Assembly: GCA_964624235.1 (NCBI GenBank)
Contig: CAZUXY010000042.1
Location: 1-44,586, forward strand
Length of the DNA stretch: 44,586 bases
Direction: 5' to 3'
Source: CAZUXY01 sp964624235
GTDB lineage: Bacteria > Spirochaetota > UBA4802 > UBA5368
Below the pieces are notes generated by a model. The model saw only the letters and a list, made by a program, of their open reading frames with translations. It had not been told where the DNA came from and did no database searches. Positions 34,261 through 40,815 of this stretch are shown here, piece after piece. A program made the position numbers and the translations under genes. Within the stretch, counting starts at the first letter, position 1. Each line of letters begins with the position of its first letter.

Positions 34261-34316
34261 CGAAAAGTGCCAACCGGCAGGGGGAGAGGAAAAGAACTTT
34301 TTAAAGGAGTGCGATC

Positions 34317-34862
34317 GTGTGGTTAACGAGCAAGATTAAACAGGTATTGCTGGTACTCAAGCCGGGGACCGTAACGCTCCCCTATCCCTTTCAGCCGCGC
34401 CCGGCGCCGGAGAATTTCCGGGGACAGCCCTACTGGGACCACCAGAAATGCATCGGCTGCGGGGGATGCGCCGCCCATTGCCCGGCGCGCACGATCATGA
34501 TCAGGGACCTCTGCCAGGAACTGAGGGTGATGGTCTATGACGGGGGGCGCTGCACCTACTGCGGAAGGTGCGCCGACGTGTGCCCTGAGAACGCGATCAC
34601 CATGACCGATAAGTTCGAGCTGGCTACCGACAATAAAAACGATATCGTCCAGACCACTGAGCTCTTCATGGCGACCTGCAACCGGTGCGGGCGCTGTTAC
34701 GAGCATGAAACCACCAACGCGATCGACCGGATGAACCGTAAAGGATTCCGTTATGACAACCTGGAATACCGCGCGGTGCTGCCCTACTGCACCGAGCACC
34801 TGGATACGAAGCTCATCGAAAAAACCGTGAACTACAAGAGACCCGAACGGATAGGAGAATGA
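34317..34862 (+). CDS. hycF: HycF/NuoI-type iron-sulfur subunit
   Basis: A 181-residue ferredoxin-like protein with two [4Fe-4S] sites, CIGCGGCAAHCPARTI and CTYCGRCADVCPENAI, plus a third cysteine cluster CNRCGRC near residue 125 that lacks the fourth ligand and might bind a metal structurally. It would relay electrons to HycG. The start is GTG 34317, supported by AAAGGAG eight bases upstream; no earlier ATG fits. It overlaps the NuoB-like gene by four bases at the alternative start ATG 34859. Confidence 0.92.
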   Translation: MWLTSKIKQVLLVLKPGTVTLPYPFQPRPAPENFRGQPYWDHQKCIGCGGCAAHCPARTIMIRDLCQELRVMVYDGGRCTYCGRCADVCPENAITMTDKFELATDNKNDIVQTTELFMATCNRCGRCYEHETTNAIDRMNRKGFRYDNLEYRAVLPYCTEHLDTKLIEKTVNYKRPERIGE

Positions 34863-34864
34863 CC

Positions 34865-35392
34865 ATGTTAGCCAATCTCGCGAAAAAGATTTTGCCGAGA
34901 TCCCTGTGGGTGTACCACTGCAATTCCGGCGCCTGCAACGGCTGCGATATCGAGATACTCAATGTGCTTACGCCGTATTACGATGTAGAGCGCTTCGGCA
35001 TCAAGGTCGTGGGTTCTCCCCGGCACGCGGACGTAATGCTGATATCCGGCGCGGTGACCAGGCCGACACAGCCCCTGGTGCGGCGGGCCTACGAGGCGAT
35101 GCCCGAACCGAAACTCGTGTTCGGCATAGGGTCGTGCACCATAGGCGGCAACATGTGGTTCGACAGCTATAATATATGCGGCGGGGCCGATAAAGCGGTG
35201 CCGGTGAATTATTACGTGCCGGGCTGTCCTCCAAGGCCCGAGGCCATAATATACGGCGTTGCCCTGGCGCTTGGACTGGTGCCCAAACAGGCCGCGCCGG
35301 TGGAACTGAAGCAGATGGAGTTCCCCATCGACATGTACGAGCGGAACAAGGCCTGGGAAGAGAGAAACGTGATTTACGAACTGTTGAAATAA
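34865..35392 (+). CDS. hycG: HycG/NuoB-type small subunit of the hydrogenase
   Basis: This subunit holds the proximal [4Fe-4S] cluster next to the nickel site. It shows CNSGACNGCDIEI at the N-terminus, GIGSCTIGGNMW in the middle and VPGCPPRPEAIIYG at the end, all standard for the group 4/NuoB small subunit, with no Tat signal. Two starts are possible: ATG 34859 overlaps hycF, while ATG 34865 is placed correctly after AGGAG. I chose 34865 (175 residues). It is the last gene of the cluster; the response regulator starts 80 bases later, without a T-rich terminator between. Confidence 0.95.
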   Translation: MLANLAKKILPRSLWVYHCNSGACNGCDIEILNVLTPYYDVERFGIKVVGSPRHADVMLISGAVTRPTQPLVRRAYEAMPEPKLVFGIGSCTIGGNMWFDSYNICGGADKAVPVNYYVPGCPPRPEAIIYGVALALGLVPKQAAPVELKQMEFPIDMYERNKAWEERNVIYELLK

Positions 35393-35471
35393 CTGGGCCA
35401 AAGGGGCCATGGCGCCCCTCTGCCGCGAAAGAGCACCCCCAGGGCAGACCAAAAAAGCAGGGAGCATGAAT

Positions 35472-35911
35472 ATGGGTAAAAAAATACTACTGGTGGACGA
35501 CGATAAGGACCTGGTGGGGACCCTGGTCCAGGCGCTGAAAATGAACGGCTACGAGGTAGAGGCCGCATACAGCGGCGCCGAGGGACTGAGGAAACTCATG
35601 GAGGTCAAACCCGATCTTGTGATACTGGACGTCATGATGGAAACCGACACCGCCGGCTTCGAGGTAACCTACCAGATCAGGAGCGACCGTCCGACTTCGA
35701 AATTCAAAGAGGTGAAAAATGTACCTATAGTCATACTCACCGCCATCAACCAGGTCACCAACTCGCGGTTCTCGCTCAATGAAGACCAGAGCTTTCTGCC
35801 GGGCATAAACGATTTTCTCACCAAACCCGTCAAGCTCGGCAATTCTGCCTTGCGATGCCATCTTCTCNNNNNNNNNNACTGCTGGAAAAAGTCAGGTCCG
35901 TGCTGAAATGA
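35472..35911 (+). CDS. Response-regulator receiver protein interrupted by an assembly gap
   Basis: A CheY-like receiver protein: KKILLVDDDKDL at the start, VILDVMMETD with the phosphoacceptor Asp, then VPIVILTAINQ and NDFLTKPVK with the conserved Lys. It lacks an output domain. Ten N at 35868-35877 interrupt the end. After the gap a different frame reads LLEKVRSVLK then stop (35909-35911), the expected end of such a domain, so the gap length is arbitrary and the gene is probably intact in the organism. Bases just before the gap (KLGNSALRCHLL) look unlike a receiver and may be a bad contig end. ATG 35472 is chosen because GGGAG lies seven bases upstream. Confidence 0.8.
35868..35877. other. 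Assembly gap (10 N)
   Basis: Ten unknown bases joining two contigs. The flanking frames are inconsistent with a ten-base gap, so the real distance is unknown and could be much longer. Confidence 0.98.
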
Positions 35912-35961
35912 TATAAGCGCCCGAAAGATATCCCTGCCGTGTGGATACACGGCTGTTCAAG

Positions 35962-35986
35962 CCCCCGATCATACGGGGGTTTTTTT
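35962..35986 (+). terminator. Rho-independent terminator after the response regulator
   Basis: CCCCCG pairs with CGGGGG around ATCATA and is followed by seven T, about 50 bases after the response regulator stop. It is the first strong terminator after the start of the hydrogenase cluster, so the cluster and response regulator may share a transcript. Confidence 0.88.
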
Positions 35987-36183
35987 AATGTATACTTGGC
36001 CGTAATACTACCCCGGCCGCGGGCGGCCGACCCGTTCCGCGATGGAACAGGGTCCGCGGTATGTCCCGCGTAATGACCGGTTCTCCCAGGGGGTCGGGAA
36101 GGTCCCCGCGCGATATCTGTTACGCATCACGACGTTGCCGTGAAGGTGCGGCGGCGTAGGAGAAATTGGGGCTTGACATAACC

Positions 36184-36237
36184 CGGCCGTTGCCGTGAAG
36201 TAAGGGCAACGGCCGCGGTGTGATGAAACCACCGCGG
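36184..36237 (+). promoter_or_regulatory. Two tandem overlapping stem-loops upstream of the TPR / CoA-ligase pair
   Basis: The region 35987-36271 has no gene. Within it, an 11-base-pair stem (36184-36194 with 36205-36215; CGGCCGTTGCC arm) is followed by an 8-base-pair stem (36213-36220 with 36230-36237; CCGCGGTG arm). They share three bases, so they compete partly. A TTGACA box (36173-36178) lies just before the first stem, though no good -10 follows. The 12-mer GTTGCCGTGAAG occurs twice, at 36133 and 36189. Possibly an RNA leader or a protein-binding operator. Confidence 0.45.
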
Positions 36238-36271
36238 GAAATTCCTGTGGATTGAAAACGTACGGGTGGTC

Positions 36272-36985
36272 ATGAAACTCCGTCATATCGTCATCATTCT
36301 GCTCTTAGCGTCGGCGCTGGCCCCGCTGGTGTATCACGAGCGTCTCAACACGCTTTATGTCAAAACCTATTACGGGCGTATCAGGAAATACGACCGCGCC
36401 AGAGCCCTGGAAGAGGGAAAGCAGCTGTACCGCCGGGAAAAATTCAGCCGGCTGATCGAATTCACCGACGACATGCTCATCCTCTTTCCCATGGACCGCG
36501 GCATCATACGGTTGAAGGGAAACGCGATGGTGAAGACCGGTAAGCCGGTCGTCGGCGCGCGGCTGGTGGTCGCTTCACTCGGCGAGAAGGAAGACCTGAG
36601 GACCGTCAGCTCCTCACTGGAGGTGCTGTTCAACGAGGGGGAATACAGCGACCTGGCGGTGTTGTGCGCGCGCTACGGGGTCCACGGCGACCCTTATCTC
36701 AACTATATGTACGGTGTTTCACTGTTCCACACCGCCCGCCCTGGAGAGGCGCGGGACCGGCTCGAGGCGGCCATCAACGCCGGAAAGCGGGATTACGATA
36801 CCTGGTATCACCTGGGGCTGGCCTGCGAAAAGACGGGCGATAACGAAAAAGCGGTTCGCGCCCTCGAGGAGGCGTACCAGATAGATCCTGTGAAGCCGGG
36901 GGCAAGATCGGCCCTGATACGCCTGTACCGGAAGGCCGGAATGTACGGAAAAGCGGAAATAATGATACGCCGGGGGTTGAAATAA
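36272..36985 (+). CDS. Membrane-anchored TPR protein
   Basis: A 237-residue protein with a hydrophobic N-terminus (MKLRHIVIILLLASALAPLV) that acts as an uncleaved anchor or signal peptide, then a helical region with TPR repeats. The clearest repeats are YDTWYHLGLACEKTGDNEKA and the unit after it. GTG 36266 is an alternative start, but ATG 36272 begins the natural signal sequence; no good ribosome site is visible for either. The gene ends three bases before the acyl-CoA-synthetase-like gene, so they are cotranscribed. Its role is unknown. Confidence 0.75.
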   Translation: MKLRHIVIILLLASALAPLVYHERLNTLYVKTYYGRIRKYDRARALEEGKQLYRREKFSRLIEFTDDMLILFPMDRGIIRLKGNAMVKTGKPVVGARLVVASLGEKEDLRTVSSSLEVLFNEGEYSDLAVLCARYGVHGDPYLNYMYGVSLFHTARPGEARDRLEAAINAGKRDYDTWYHLGLACEKTGDNEKAVRALEEAYQIDPVKPGARSALIRLYRKAGMYGKAEIMIRRGLK

Positions 36986-36988
36986 CGC

Positions 36989-38383
36989 ATGCTGAATTCA
37001 TTTTTTTATCCCGACGGGGTGGCCGTCATCGGGGCCGGCGAAAGTCCCATGAAGGGGGGATATCATATACTGCGAAACATCCTGGGAGGGTACGGGGGCA
37101 GGGTCTTTCCCGTGAATCCCCGTTATGAAGAACTCCAGGGAGTGAAATGCTACCCGGACCTTGCCTCGATACCGGGCGATTTCGATCTGGTGGTGTATTT
37201 CATACCGGCGAAATTCCTTCCCGAAACGATACGCCAGTGCGCGGCCAAAGGCGTGAAGGGAATCATCATCGAATCGGCAGGTTTTTCCGAGGTGGGCGAG
37301 GAGGGGAAAAGACTGCAGACCGAGTCGGTGAACCTGGCCCGCGAAGCGGGGATACGGCTGTGGGGACCCAACTGCATGGGGCTGCTCGACGGGCACTCAC
37401 GCCATGTCTTTTCCTTCATGTACACCGACAAGTGGAAGACGCTGATGAAGCCCGGCAATGTTTCCCTTATCGTCCAGAGCGGGATGCTCTCGGCAGGTTT
37501 TCTCATGATGATACTGGAGAAGGGGGGCATGGGCATCAGCAAGGTCTGCTCCATAGGAAACAAGTGCGATGTGAACGAGACCGAACTGCTGGAATATATG
37601 GCGGCCGACGGGCACACCGGAGTGATCGGATGCTACCTGGAATCCATCACCGACGGCCGGCGTTTCATCGATATCGCCCGTTCCACCGATAAGCCCGTGG
37701 TGGTGCTGAAGGCGGGGCGCAGCCCCCTGGGTGCCAGGGCCGCCATGAGCCATACGGCCAGTCTTTCGGGTGAGGCCGCCGTGTACGAGGGGGCCTTCCG
37801 CCAGGCGGGGATAGTGCAGGTCCATGACGTGCACGAGATGATGGACTTCGCGCGGGGTTTTTCTACGCAGGGGGTGTTGAAGCCCGAGGGCGGCGCCGCG
37901 GTGCTCACGTTTTCCGGGGGGGCGGGCATCGTCACCGCCGACCTGTTCTCCGAACGCGGGGTCCCGCTGGCGGAACTCTCACCGGCCACCCGCGCCGCCC
38001 TGAAGGAGGTGTTCCCCCCGTGGATGGACCCCTCCCATCCCGTGGACCTGTGGCCCGCGGTGGAACTCAACGGCCTGGAGACCGTGTACCGCAAGGCCGC
38101 CGCGGCGGTGCTGAAAGATCCCGCGGTCGACTCGGTGCTGCTCCAGACCATCGCGTGGGATTTCGCCGACCCCTCGTACCTTGATGAGGTGGCGAACGTG
38201 AGCAGGGAGACCGGCAAGCCGGTGACGGCCTGGATGATAGGGACCGAAGAGATGTGCGCGCGCCACCGGGAGGCCGCCGCCGCGGTGGGGATCCCGGTGT
38301 TCAACGAGATCGTGCGCTGCGTGGATTTCATGGCGGGAATGCGGCGGCACGGAAAGAAGGCGCACCGGCGGGTGTATGTGTAA
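36989..38383 (+). CDS. NDP-forming acyl-CoA synthetase, alpha-type (CoA-binding plus ligase domains)
   Basis: A 464-residue protein with the architecture of the alpha subunit of ADP-forming acetyl-CoA synthetase: an N-terminal CoA-binding Rossmann domain (VAVIGAGESPMKGGYHILRN, RVFPVNPRYEE), a succinyl-CoA-synthetase-like domain (RLWGPNCMGLLDG, LIVQSGMLSAGFLMM) and the phosphohistidine site AAMSHTASLSG (H255). Such enzymes make ATP or GTP from acyl-CoA in fermenters. The ATP-grasp beta subunit is not adjacent, so either it is encoded elsewhere or the protein has another role. This is a plausible link to fermentative metabolism with the hydrogenase. The TPR gene precedes it by three bases. Confidence 0.88.
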   Translation: MLNSFFYPDGVAVIGAGESPMKGGYHILRNILGGYGGRVFPVNPRYEELQGVKCYPDLASIPGDFDLVVYFIPAKFLPETIRQCAAKGVKGIIIESAGFSEVGEEGKRLQTESVNLAREAGIRLWGPNCMGLLDGHSRHVFSFMYTDKWKTLMKPGNVSLIVQSGMLSAGFLMMILEKGGMGISKVCSIGNKCDVNETELLEYMAADGHTGVIGCYLESITDGRRFIDIARSTDKPVVVLKAGRSPLGARAAMSHTASLSGEAAVYEGAFRQAGIVQVHDVHEMMDFARGFSTQGVLKPEGGAAVLTFSGGAGIVTADLFSERGVPLAELSPATRAALKEVFPPWMDPSHPVDLWPAVELNGLETVYRKAAAAVLKDPAVDSVLLQTIAWDFADPSYLDEVANVSRETGKPVTAWMIGTEEMCARHREAAAAVGIPVFNEIVRCVDFMAGMRRHGKKAHRRVYV

Positions 38384-38795
38384 ATAGACAGGAGCGCAGC
38401 ACGCAGGTGTCTTCTTTTCATATTGTATTGAATACAGGCGGTCAAATGTTAAAAACGGTCTTATTGGTGCCGGGGATCTCATGCTGGTTGTGTATCCTGG
38501 TTACCGGCGGCATTACGCTGATCAACGCCTATCTGGAAAAAGCATAGATTAAAAGTTTAAAGAATTGAAACGGTCCAGATAATAAACCTCATTCTGATTC
38601 CGCCTGCCTCTTTGATGTTCGCCCTCCCGGCACCATAGGTTTCTGAATGACTCAAAAGGTTTAGTCATACTCATCGGTGTAATTTCCATTTCAGGGTTTG
38701 TTATATCGATTTAGAACTTCATACGGGTGAATAAAGAGTATTTTTTTATGCCGTATATCCGCAGACGCCTTCAGGTTTCTGAAAGCGTAAAGTCT
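38384..38795. other. 412-base region with one tiny candidate membrane-peptide ORF
   Basis: Between the CoA-ligase-like gene and the convergent peptidase gene lies AT-rich DNA without a recognisable gene, except an open frame at 38446-38547. It encodes 33 residues with one hydrophobic helix (MLKTVLLVPGISCWLCILVT...). AGGCGG precedes its ATG, but the spacing is short. I saw no terminator with a stem plus T-run. Confidence 0.4.
38446..38547 (+). CDS. Possible small membrane protein (33 residues)
   Basis: A short frame coding MLKTVLLVPGISCWLCILVT and then GGITLINAYLEKA. It is almost entirely one membrane helix with a lysine at each end, the usual appearance of real bacterial microproteins. There is no homology I can name, and chance cannot be excluded at this length. 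Confidence 0.25.
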   Translation: MLKTVLLVPGISCWLCILVTGGITLINAYLEKA

Positions 38796-39791
38796 TTAAA
38801 ACCGCTTCAGTTTATCATGTTTCAACCCGCACTTCTTTTCTTTACGAGAACGGTACCAGGCGTAATAATTAAGGTCCATGGCCGGCACCATGATGCAGTT
38901 TTCATGGTCGTAGTAGTCGCGGTAATGATTGAGAAAGTGCCCGAACTCGTGGGTCGCGTAGAGGGCTATCACGTCGGCAAGTTTTTCTTCGGGAATGGAC
39001 TCTTTACGCTCGGAAACGAAAAACCCGTCCCTGGAAAGAAAAGGATAGGTGAACATGATGCCGGCGGCGCGGTAATCGTTGTAGAGGTTTTTCTCGACCA
39101 TGCCGGTGGTGATCCCGTAACGGAGGGCCACGTAAATCGGGATGTTCACCTCCATGTCGGCCATGACGGTGTTGGTGAAAATGAAGTGCGCCCCTTTAAG
39201 ATGCACCAGGGCCAGGTCCCAGAAGGGATAGGTGAGGGTGTCGGCGTAGGCCGGTGACGAGAGAGGGGTGCCGTCGGCCGTCTTGATGGAATGGATGCGC
39301 CGGAGCTTTTCCACGTATTGCCGGTAAAGGAACAGGGCCAGTCCTTTTCGGTCGTTCTTGAACCTCCCGTAGCCCGGCACATGACGTTTCAGCACATGCT
39401 CGTCGGTCTTTGAAACCAGTTTCTCTATATAAGCTTTCAGCCGTTCACGATCTTCCGGTGTTGCCGGGTCCAGCAGGTCCTTTCCGAGGGGTTCCATCTC
39501 TTTAAGGGAATAGATAAAGTCCATGTTTTTTCTGAACGCCAAAAGGTCCACATTGCCCTTAAGATAAAAATCCACCCGGTATCCCAGGTACTCGCTGATA
39601 TACACTTTCAGGCGGTCCAGCATTTCCTGGAAGCGGGCCTCCGAAAGGTGCGGCAGCCGGGGGTCGATGATCCGCTGTACCGCAATGACGTGCACCCGGT
39701 CGCGCGGAAGGTCTTTGAGCGGCGCGTCGCTGAGGGTCGCACAGGTCAGGGAAAGGAACGTAAGTATAAACAGATGCCGCGTGGTTTTCAT
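38796..39791 (-). CDS. Exported HExxH-motif protein (putative metalloprotease)
   Basis: A 331-residue secreted protein. Its N-terminus is a signal peptide with a relaxed lipobox (LTFLSLTCATLS), so it may be a lipoprotein of the spirochaete type. Near the C-terminus lies ATHEFGHFLNHYRDYYDHEN followed by a CIM methionine: an HExxH zinc site with a further His/Asp at about the metzincin spacing and a possible Met-turn. This resembles archaemetzincin-like peptidases, but I cannot name a family. ATG 39791 is chosen because GGAG lies seven bases ahead; the frame upstream to 40547 is antisense to the coiled-coil gene and not credible. Substrate unknown. Confidence 0.72.
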   Translation of the reverse strand: MKTTRHLFILTFLSLTCATLSDAPLKDLPRDRVHVIAVQRIIDPRLPHLSEARFQEMLDRLKVYISEYLGYRVDFYLKGNVDLLAFRKNMDFIYSLKEMEPLGKDLLDPATPEDRERLKAYIEKLVSKTDEHVLKRHVPGYGRFKNDRKGLALFLYRQYVEKLRRIHSIKTADGTPLSSPAYADTLTYPFWDLALVHLKGAHFIFTNTVMADMEVNIPIYVALRYGITTGMVEKNLYNDYRAAGIMFTYPFLSRDGFFVSERKESIPEEKLADVIALYATHEFGHFLNHYRDYYDHENCIMVPAMDLNYYAWYRSRKEKKCGLKHDKLKRF

Positions 39792-39990
39792 ATCGTTCTC
39801 CGTATCGGGGTATACCGTATGGAATAATGTAGGGAAGGGCCTCGGGTATTTCAAATCAAAAACGCCGGGAGAAATCAAGAGCCTCTGCCAGGTCAGGTAA
39901 AATTCCTCCCCTCTCCGTAAATTGAATGGACAAATTACACGGTATATGGTTTTCCTCGAAAGTGCATACCATTTGTTACGGGGAACGTGA

Positions 39991-40797
39991 ATGAAAAAAA
40001 CCGCCATCGTGTTCACGGCGCTCGCCGTGGCGCTTTCATGCGCCACCATGGATACCGGAAAACAGAAGGAGTACGGCGAGAGGCTCCGTGCCGAGAACAG
40101 CCTCATGAAGAAGCGCCTGGTGCTGTTAGAGAGAGAGAACGGCGTGCTGAAACAGGAAAATCTGCAGTACAAAAAAGACCTGCAGCAGCTGGGCGCCCGC
40201 TTCGAAAAGCTTGAAGCCGACCTGGCGTCGCTCAACGAAAAATACCGCACCGACATTGCCCTGAGGGACGCCCAGAACCGCAACCTGGCGCAGAAGAACG
40301 CCATCCTCGAGAAGGAAAGCTCTGAAAAGATAAAAGAACTCACCGCCGTCAACAAGGAGATGGAAACAAGGTTGAGCGCCGAGATCAGGTCGCTCAACGA
40401 GCAGATGGCCCGGCAGAAGGAAGCCTTTAACAAGGAGCGTGAGGCTCTGAAGCAGGAAAGCGCGAAGAAGGAGTTCGAGCTCTCGACCGAGATCGGCGCG
40501 CTGAAGAAGAACCTGGCGGGCAGAGAGACCGAGGTCGCCGCCCTCAAGACCCTGCAGAGCGAAGCGGCGGTGAAAATCCAGGAGGCCGCCCGGCTTGCCG
40601 GCGAGGCGAAAAAGGCGAAAGACGCCGCCGACGCCGAGATCGCCGCATTGAAAGAAAAAAACGCCGACGCGGCCCGGAAGCTGCAGAAGCTTTCTGATGA
40701 ACTGAAGGCCCGGGAGGCCGAGCTCAGGCAGATGGAAAAGAAGCTCGGTGAACTGAAAGATGTGAAAGCGCCCGTGGATCAGGGCGGTAAAAAATAG
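39991..40797 (+). CDS. Coiled-coil lipoprotein
   Basis: A 268-residue protein with a lipoprotein signal (AVALSC, Cys17), followed by about 240 residues of almost unbroken heptad coiled coil (for example AENSLMKKRLVLLERENGVL and AAKIQEAARLAGEAKKAKDA-like repeats), rich in Lys, Glu, Ala and Leu. It probably forms a rod from a membrane anchor into the periplasm. It starts divergently from the peptidase gene with GGGGA as ribosome site and ends 18 bases before the nucleotidase-barrel gene, likely in one transcript. Confidence 0.82.
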   Translation: MKKTAIVFTALAVALSCATMDTGKQKEYGERLRAENSLMKKRLVLLERENGVLKQENLQYKKDLQQLGARFEKLEADLASLNEKYRTDIALRDAQNRNLAQKNAILEKESSEKIKELTAVNKEMETRLSAEIRSLNEQMARQKEAFNKEREALKQESAKKEFELSTEIGALKKNLAGRETEVAALKTLQSEAAVKIQEAARLAGEAKKAKDAADAEIAALKEKNADAARKLQKLSDELKAREAELRQMEKKLGELKDVKAPVDQGGKK

Positions 40798-40815
40798 CGA
40801 GCATTTTTCGACCCT

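Noticed and set aside
35400..35425. GGGGCC...GCCCC inverted repeat after hycG as a terminator
   Set aside because: Short five-base stem and no T-run, so termination is not supported.
39800..40547. Long minus-strand open frame continuous with the HExxH protein (583 residues)
   Set aside because: It runs antisense through the coiled-coil lipoprotein gene; its Ser/Phe-rich translation is typical of an antisense shadow, and a good start with GGAG exists at 39791.
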